Below, piece after piece: positions 5,001-8,284 of a stretch of DNA of 8,284 bases. Under the pieces are notes generated by a model. The model did no database searches, was not told the origin of the DNA, and saw only the letters and a program-made list of their open reading frames with translations. Position numbers and translations under genes: made by a program. This DNA comes from Lentibacillus juripiscarius JCM 12147 (GTDB taxonomy: Bacteria > Bacillota > Bacilli > Bacillales_D > Amphibacillaceae), in NCBI GenBank assembly GCA_001311805.1, contig BBCA01000084.1, forward strand, positions 1-8,284, given 5' to 3'. Positions within the stretch are counted from its first letter, which is position 1, and each line of letters opens with the position of its first letter.

Positions 5001-5342
5001 TTGAATATTAGTGATTGTATTCCTACTAATGAGCATAATAGATTAAAAAATAAATTACTGATTCGTACTTTTGTTTCTATTCCAATAACCATAAGTTTCA
5101 CAGTTTATTTATATAGTTCGCTTCTTCAAGGTGAGCTGAGAGGTCTTAATAACCTATTGTATTTAATCGTTGTGACCCTTATTACAGTATCAATAATTTG
5201 GATTTTAATGAATACAGCTAACCAAATTAAAAAGGAAAAGCAAAGGGAATTTAAAAAGAAGAATAAAAGCAAAAAACGTATCGCCATTGAGTATGTTTTA
5301 ATTATTCTATTGCTTATCGTACTCGTTGCTTACGCCTTATAA
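5001..5342 (+). CDS. Three-span membrane protein with a lysine-rich loop
   Basis: About 113 residues from TTG 5001. GTG 4998 in the same frame directly abuts the GAGAGGG ribosome binding site, and the TTG too is only about three to four bases from it, so the start is not certain. A polar N-terminus is followed by hydrophobic segments at about 20-40 (LIRTFVSIPITISFTVYLY), 51-72 (LLYLIVVTLITVSIIWILM) and 95-112 (YVLIILLLIVLVAYAL). Between the last two is a strongly basic loop (KKEKQREFKKKNKSKKR) that should face the cytoplasm and could touch nucleic acid or lipid head groups. No family recognised. It lies between repeat copies 9 and 10. Confidence 0.75.
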   Translation: MNISDCIPTNEHNRLKNKLLIRTFVSIPITISFTVYLYSSLLQGELRGLNNLLYLIVVTLITVSIIWILMNTANQIKKEKQREFKKKNKSKKRIAIEYVLIILLLIVLVAYAL

Positions 5343-5361
5343 ATATCTGGTGTGTGGTATT

Positions 5362-5440
5362 AAATAATCGGGCGCATTTCTGGAACAATGAATCTGCGCC
5401 CAATATTGAAGAAAAGGGCCATTTAGTTGCATAAGTAAGG
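5362..5440 (+). repeat. Array repeat, copy 10 (full form)
   Basis: AATAATCGGGCGCATTTCTG then GAACAATG, with a perfect 7-bp stem GGGCGCA (5370-5376) with TGCGCCC (5395-5401), then AAAAGGGCCATTTAGTTGCA. It follows directly on the preceding gene. Confidence 0.8.
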
Positions 5441-5451
5441 GGGGAGAATAA

Positions 5452-5736
5452 TTGGATTCAGTATTGAGTTTATTAGGCAACATAGCCACTATGATTTTCT
5501 TTTCATTCAAGGATATTACCGAGGAAGAAATTGAAAATAACATTAAATATTTAGAGCAAGAAAAGTGGTTTCAAGCATATTTAAACAATGATAAATATAA
5601 TAAACTGATTGCTAATAACACCACGATACGTAAGGTGATCGGAAGCATAAATATTAATAAGATGTCAAAACCAAATTATCATAAAAGGCAACAAATTAGG
5701 GTTGAAAAAGTAATTAATAAACAAACCGCCAATTAG
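5452..5736 (+). CDS. Small protein with one N-terminal hydrophobic segment
   Basis: 94 residues from TTG 5452, with AAGGGGGGAG about six bases upstream. A short hydrophobic N-terminus (LSLLGNIATMIFFSF, about 5-19) precedes an acidic helix (DITEEEIENNIKYLEQEKWF) and a long Asn/Lys-rich, basic C-terminus (KPNYHKRQQIRVEKVINKQ). It is unlike the other array products, which are mainly membrane spans. It might be a membrane-anchored or secreted basic protein. No family recognised. Confidence 0.7.
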   Translation: MDSVLSLLGNIATMIFFSFKDITEEEIENNIKYLEQEKWFQAYLNNDKYNKLIANNTTIRKVIGSININKMSKPNYHKRQQIRVEKVINKQTAN

Positions 5737-5746
5737 TGGTTTTAAA

Positions 5747-5820
5747 CTTATTCCAGAATAGGGCGCAAGAACGGAATAAGTCTTACTCCTACCTTTGGTT
5801 TAAAGGTAGAGGAACATTTT
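5747..5820 (+). repeat. Array repeat, copy 11 (variant with two hairpins)
   Basis: CTTATTCC (5747-5754) pairs perfectly with GGAATAAG (5773-5780) around a GGGCGC box (5761-5766). This is the outer pairing of the full copies, longer here. The usual GCGCC arm is missing. A different 8-bp hairpin, CTACCTTT (5789-5796) with AAAGGTAG (5802-5809), stands in its place, before GAGGAACATTTT in the position of GGGCCATTTT. Confidence 0.65.
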
Positions 5821-5841
5821 AATAATTGGAAGGAAAGTTGG

Positions 5842-6308
5842 ATGAGTAAAGAGGATGAATCGTTTCGATATTTGAAACTTCGGCAGAAAATAATTGTTGT
5901 ATTAGCTCTTACTTTAGTTGTTTCAATTGCAATTGCTATTGTTTTGGTGGATTCTTTTTTGGACTCACAGGTTTTTTCTCTTTGATTGGTGTGACCTATG
6001 AATCCACTGGAACCTTACTTCTATTTGTTCTCTATTGTTTTTTAATAGGTATTATTTTCGAGGTAATCGAAAAGATAGTCTTGGTTTTATAGTGAAGGCA
6101 AATATCCGTCAAAGTGAAAAAATTTCTTTGGACAGTATTTGTTAAGTTTGGGTTAACTTGGGTTGTGATTTATACGGTTGATGAATTAATGGGTACGATC
6201 ACTCTCTCTGGGTTTGCAGAATTTTTGACTGCACTTCTAATAGTCAGTATAGATATGATATTTGATGATGAAAAAGGAACAACGAAAAGAAATAACAGAT
6301 TAAAGTAA
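5842..6308 (+). pseudogene. YrvL-like membrane protein, broken by frameshifts
   Basis: ATG 5842 has a GGAAGGAAAG ribosome binding site. Frame 1 gives MSKEDESFRYLKLRQK and a first membrane segment, then stops at 5985. The continuation is read in another frame as GLTGFFSLIGVTYESTG then TLLLFVLYCFLIGIIFEVIE up to 6092, next as IVKANIRQSEK, and finally from about 6123 as FLWTVFVKFGLTWVVIYTVD then ELMGTITLS and MIFDDEKG to the stop at 6308. Together these make about 155 residues with four or five membrane spans, matching the layout I recall for the family Pfam names after B. subtilis YrvL. The shifts fall at the T6 run 5955-5960, the T4 run 6085-6088 and the A6 run 6117-6122. Sequencing error is as likely as decay. 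As written only short fragments could be made (the last from GTG 6114). Confidence 0.65.
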
Positions 6309-6350
6309 CTGAGTCATTCAATTAAATTAAGATATTTATTCCATAACACC

Positions 6351-6430
6351 CTAATACCAGCTAATTGCAGAAAAAGACTATTCAATCATCGGGCGCTTTT
6401 CTTTAATTAGGATTTGCGTCAATATTTATT
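6351..6430 (+). repeat. Array repeat, copy 12
   Basis: The 5' part is nearly identical to that of copy 9 (AATACCAGCTAATTGCAGAA then AAAGACTATTCAATCATCGG). The hairpin is weaker: GGCGC (6392-6396) with GCGTC (6416-6420), one G-T pair. The GGGCCATTTT part is missing, and the sequence runs into a promoter for the next gene pair. Confidence 0.7.
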
Positions 6431-6459
6431 ATGAAGTTCTATGGTAAATGTCTAAATAG

Positions 6460-6468
6460 TGATATAAT
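6460..6468 (+). promoter_or_regulatory. Extended -10 promoter of the protease gene pair
   Basis: TGATATAAT is a consensus TATAAT with the extended TGn motif. No good -35 is seen. Transcription would start near 6475, which makes the ATG at 6477 essentially leaderless and supports the TTG at 6495 as the start. It is the clearest promoter within the array, just 3' of a repeat copy. Confidence 0.6.
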
Positions 6469-6494
6469 AATGTTAAATGAAAGGGGCGGTAAAA

Positions 6495-6737
6495 TTGAAA
6501 TGGTCAGAAGTTAGAAATATGTACCCGGATCAATTTGTTAAACTGAAAGTACTATCGTCTCATATTGAAAATTATCGAGAAATCATTGAAGATATGGCTG
6601 TTATAAGACCTGTACCGGACGAATCAGCAACAAAAGAACTTTTAAAATCAAAAGATGAAGATTTAGTTTATCACACTTCCCATGAAAATATTGTACTTGA
6701 AGTCCGGCAAGATGTAGGGTTGAGGAGATTCTACTAA
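6495..6737 (+). CDS. Small soluble partner protein of the retropepsin-like protease
   Basis: 80 residues from TTG 6495, which has AAGGGGCGG five to eight bases upstream. The ATG at 6477 would lie upstream of that ribosome binding site and is rejected as the start. The product (LKWSEVRNMYPDQFVKLKVL at the N-terminus, MAVIRPVPDE in the middle, DLVYHTSHENIVLEVR and VGLRRFY at the end) is soluble, mixed alpha/beta in look and has no membrane segment. From memory, proteins of this WSEVR-x-x-YP-x-Q-FV type often sit directly before small aspartic proteases in Bacilli. I know of no function. The next gene starts one base after its stop, and that gene's ribosome binding site (GAGGAGA) lies in its final codons. 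Confidence 0.75.
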   Translation: MKWSEVRNMYPDQFVKLKVLSSHIENYREIIEDMAVIRPVPDESATKELLKSKDEDLVYHTSHENIVLEVRQDVGLRRFY

Positions 6738-6738
6738 C

Positions 6739-7119
6739 ATGAAAATAAAATACAAACATGGATTGCTACTAGTGGATATGACGCTGAGATATAATGGGAA
6801 AAATAAAGTGATCGAAAATTTGGTGGTGGATACAGGGGCTGCTCGAACACTCGTTTCTCAAAATGCAGTAGATGATATTGGTATGCAGGTTGATTCACAT
6901 GATAAGATTGTCACTTATTATGGAATTGGTGGAAAAGAGTATGCATTTAGAAAAAATGTAGACAGTATCCAAATCAGTGACTATACGATTGAAAGCATCG
7001 AAGTCGATTTTAATGATTTTGGATATGAGGATATTAACGGATTGCTTGGATTAGATTTGTTAATGCAAGCTGGATTTACTATAGACTTATTACAGCTTGA
7101 AATGAATAGAAAGAGTTGA
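6739..7119 (+). CDS. Retropepsin-like aspartic protease family protein
   Basis: 126 residues with the catalytic signature VVDTGAARTLVS at about 28-39 (Asp-Thr-Gly-Ala) and the C-terminal INGLLGLDLL at about 99-108, the hydrophobic-hydrophobic-Gly element of retropepsin-like domains. In between are beta-strand-rich segments, with the flap-like TYYGIGGKEY at about 60-69. It has one catalytic Asp per chain and the length of a single domain, so it should work as a homodimer, as in retroviral proteases. There is no signal peptide or membrane anchor, so it is cytoplasmic. It is probably co-translated with the preceding gene and ends at a terminator, so the pair forms one unit. Target unknown. The partner protein is a natural candidate for substrate or regulator, which is inference. 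Confidence 0.85.
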   Translation: MKIKYKHGLLLVDMTLRYNGKNKVIENLVVDTGAARTLVSQNAVDDIGMQVDSHDKIVTYYGIGGKEYAFRKNVDSIQISDYTIESIEVDFNDFGYEDINGLLGLDLLMQAGFTIDLLQLEMNRKS

Positions 7120-7122
7120 GGG

Positions 7123-7152
7123 GGAATCCTAAAGGGGGTTCCTTTTATCTTT
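7123..7152 (+). terminator. Rho-independent terminator of the protease unit
   Basis: GGAATCC (7123-7129) pairs with GGGTTCC (7136-7142), seven pairs with one G-T, over a 6-base loop, and is followed by TTTTATCTTT. It starts four bases past the protease stop. Confidence 0.75.
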
Positions 7153-7185
7153 ATAAGTGATGATTATTACAGATGGTTTAAACTC

Positions 7186-7243
7186 TTAATTATTAGACTA
7201 TTCTGCGAACTGGCGCTGTTCTAAAATAATTTTATAAGCGGAC
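7186..7243 (+). repeat. Array repeat, copy 13 (degenerate, right end)
   Basis: AGACTATTCTGCGAACTGGC then GCTGTTCTAAAATAA follows the order of the 5' half of the repeat (GACTATTC, GGCGC, TTCTGGAATAA) with changes in each box. It is the last recognisable copy and marks the right edge of the array, directly next to a different, GC-rich repeat. Confidence 0.45.
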
Positions 7244-7246
7244 TCT

Positions 7247-7376
7247 CAGATGATTGGAGTGGAAGGTGGCGACTCCTGCGGGAATAGCATGAGCTGAAGA
7301 CCCCGCAACGAAGCGTAGCGATGAGGGCTGAAGCCATGCCCGCGGAAAGCGTCCGCCTGGAACGGAAATCAACGGG
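7247..7376. repeat. GC-rich dispersed Bacillaceae repeat
   Basis: A stretch of about 130 bases with GATTGGAGTGGAAGG, GGCGACTCCTGCGGGAA, GACCCCGCAACGAAGCG, TGCCCGCGGAAAGCGTCCGC and CTGGAACGGAAATCAACGGG. From memory this is a repeat found in many copies between genes of many Bacillaceae. It contains hairpins such as GCGGG (7278-7282) with CCCGC (7302-7306) and GCGG with CCGC (7342-7355). Its base composition is much richer in GC than the array. Open frames across it on either strand are not taken as genes. Its function is not known to me. Confidence 0.7.
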
Positions 7377-7405
7377 TTGTACGCTATACCCCTAACGGGC
7401 GTAAG

Positions 7406-7640
7406 ATGAATAAGAAGCTTTTGGTGATGTTTAGCGTAAAGGCGAAAACCTTTACGATTGGAAATACAGAAATGCACTATGTTGTCTTTGGAAAAGGAGA
7501 AGTACCTCTTTTGATCATACCGAGGTTGTGAGACGGATTACAGGAAATCCTCAAAGGCTTTAGCTTTCATTTATCGATAATATGCTTAAAATACAGGGTG
7601 TATTTTTGCAGTCGGAAGACCCACCTGCCAAAGGTTTAGC
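7406..7640 (+). pseudogene. Decayed alpha/beta-hydrolase gene, N-terminal part
   Basis: ATG 7406 opens MNKKLLVMFSVKAKTFTIGN then TEMHYVVFGKGEVPLLIIP and stops at TGA 7531. The typical continuation of a Bacillus alpha/beta-hydrolase is still readable in pieces in different frames: DGL after the stop, then KALAFIYR (stop) YA, then YRVYFCSRKTHLPKG up to about 7640. The nucleophile elbow and the rest of the domain are absent. At least two stops and several indels are present, and not only at homopolymer runs, so this is true decay. A perfect 8-bp hairpin (7435-7442 with 7449-7456) lies inside the first frame. No gene is seen between 7641 and 7787. Confidence 0.6.
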
Positions 7641-7787
7641 ACCACAATCCGTACGACAAGCATCGACGGTTTATATCATTATCATATCACACTCCTCCCT
7701 CAATTCTTCATCAAATCATTACACACAGTTAATGCCCACTTTACATTTAGGTGATATGGTTGATGTGTAATAGGAGGGAGGAAACAA

Positions 7788-8284
7788 ATGAATATACGTG
7801 CATTGTTCATTGATATGGATGGAACATTGCTGACGTCATCAAATGAGATTTCACAACGCAATGCGGAAACGATCAACAGATTGACAAATCAGGGTGTTAA
7901 AGTTTTTCTGGCGACAGGGCGTCAATATGAGATCACAGCACCTTACCATAGTCTGCTTGGCTTGAAAGCACCGATGATCTGCCTGAATGGTGCTTCCATT
8001 CATGATGGATTCACTGGAAGGGTTGTCCAGATGAATCCGGTTGTGCTGGATGAGGCGCACTTTCATCGTGTAACGAATGAAATCCCGTGCAATATCATTG
8101 TGCACACAACTGACGGTTTCTATTGCAACAAGACGTGCAAGGAGGTTGATGAGTGGACCAGGGAAGGCAAGGTTCCGCCAAGGTATATCGGCGACTTGCG
8201 GCATGTAGATTACCGGAACGTGCTGAAATGCAGTGTCAGGACAGGCTGCCACGGTTCGCATATGTCACATTTATTTAGTGATGC
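7788..8284 (+). CDS. Cof-type HAD-superfamily hydrolase (5' part)
   Basis: The open frame from ATG 7788 runs off the window after 165 codons. Cof-type (HAD-IIB) proteins are usually about 260-290 residues, so a little over half is visible. Motif I, DMDGT, is at residues 9-13 with nucleophile Asp9 and acid/base Asp11. Motif II is the Thr of FLATGRQ at residue 43. MICLNGASIHD follows where the family has its conserved NGA segment, and the C2-type cap domain begins about residue 80. Such enzymes dephosphorylate small phosphorylated metabolites, such as sugar phosphates or flavin precursors, in the cytoplasm. The exact substrate is not deducible. A very strong ribosome binding site (TAGGAGGGAGG) is seven to eight bases upstream. 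Base composition is closer to hit than to the array, so this is probably core chromosome again. Confidence 0.92.
   Translation, partial: MNIRALFIDMDGTLLTSSNEISQRNAETINRLTNQGVKVFLATGRQYEITAPYHSLLGLKAPMICLNGASIHDGFTGRVVQMNPVVLDEAHFHRVTNEIPCNIIVHTTDGFYCNKTCKEVDEWTREGKVPPRYIGDLRHVDYRNVLKCSVRTGCHGSHMSHLFSD

Noticed and set aside
1798..7243. Classical mobile integron or CRISPR array
   Set aside because: No integrase gene, no GTTRRRY core sites, no evenly spaced identical repeats and no cas genes. Repeats are degenerate and separated by ORFs of different length.
1798..7243. Insertion sequence remnants as source of the repeats
   Set aside because: The repeats are single-orientation and of similar length, with no transposase fragment, no terminal inverted repeats enclosing a longer unit, and no target-site duplications that I can see.
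7435..7456. Perfect 8-bp hairpin as a terminator
   Set aside because: Neither strand has a T run after the stem, and it lies within the readable frame of the decayed hydrolase gene. It may be chance.
7232..7477. Minus-strand 81-codon open frame
   Set aside because: It lies mostly over the GC-rich dispersed repeat, has no ribosome binding site, and the repeat yields similar spurious frames wherever it occurs.
7851..8261. Minus-strand 136-codon open frame
   Set aside because: It is fully inside the HAD hydrolase gene, which has clear catalytic motifs and a strong ribosome binding site. It is an antisense shadow.

Overview
The window looks like chromosome of a low-GC Gram-positive rod of the Bacillaceae. 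The reasons are the yhaH-trpP-hit neighbourhood known from Bacillus subtilis, a TRAP-type (G/T)AG repeat over the trpP start, strong AGGAGG-like ribosome binding sites, frequent TTG and GTG starts, and a GC-rich dispersed repeat that I recognise from many Bacillaceae genomes. A salt- or alkali-adapted genus near Oceanobacillus, Virgibacillus or Lentibacillus is plausible, but this is inference.

Left flank (1-1620, all minus strand): hit (HIT-family nucleotide-binding protein), trpP (tryptophan transporter, broken in this sequence by two one-base shifts but with its translational control site intact) and yhaH (YtxH-family protein). In B. subtilis the ecs transporter operon lies divergently next to hit. 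Here that place is taken by an unrelated AT-rich block.

Centre (about 1780-7240, all plus strand): a string of about a dozen short genes, mostly one- to three-span membrane proteins of 50-115 residues, plus a GNAT acetyltransferase, a YrvL-like protein and a two-gene unit with a retropepsin-like protease. Each gene or pair is followed by a copy of a degenerate repeat in the same orientation. The repeat core is an (A)ATCGGGCGC box, then TTCTGGAATAA, then a GCGCC(C) arm, often followed by AAGGGCCATTTTGTGG. In several copies a TATTCC/GGAATA pairing interlocks with the GGGCGC/GCGCCC pairing. The arrangement (one ORF, one repeat, one orientation) is that of a gene-cassette array, but no integrase and no classical attC core is visible. 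This is the most interesting part of the window.

Right flank (7245-8284): a GC-rich dispersed Bacillaceae repeat, a decayed alpha/beta-hydrolase gene, and the start of a Cof-type HAD phosphatase gene that runs off the end.

Several ORFs (trpP, the 2990 ORF, the YrvL-like gene, perhaps the 4317 ORF) are interrupted by indels of one base, nearly all at runs of the same base. Sequencing error must be excluded before these are treated as real pseudogenes.
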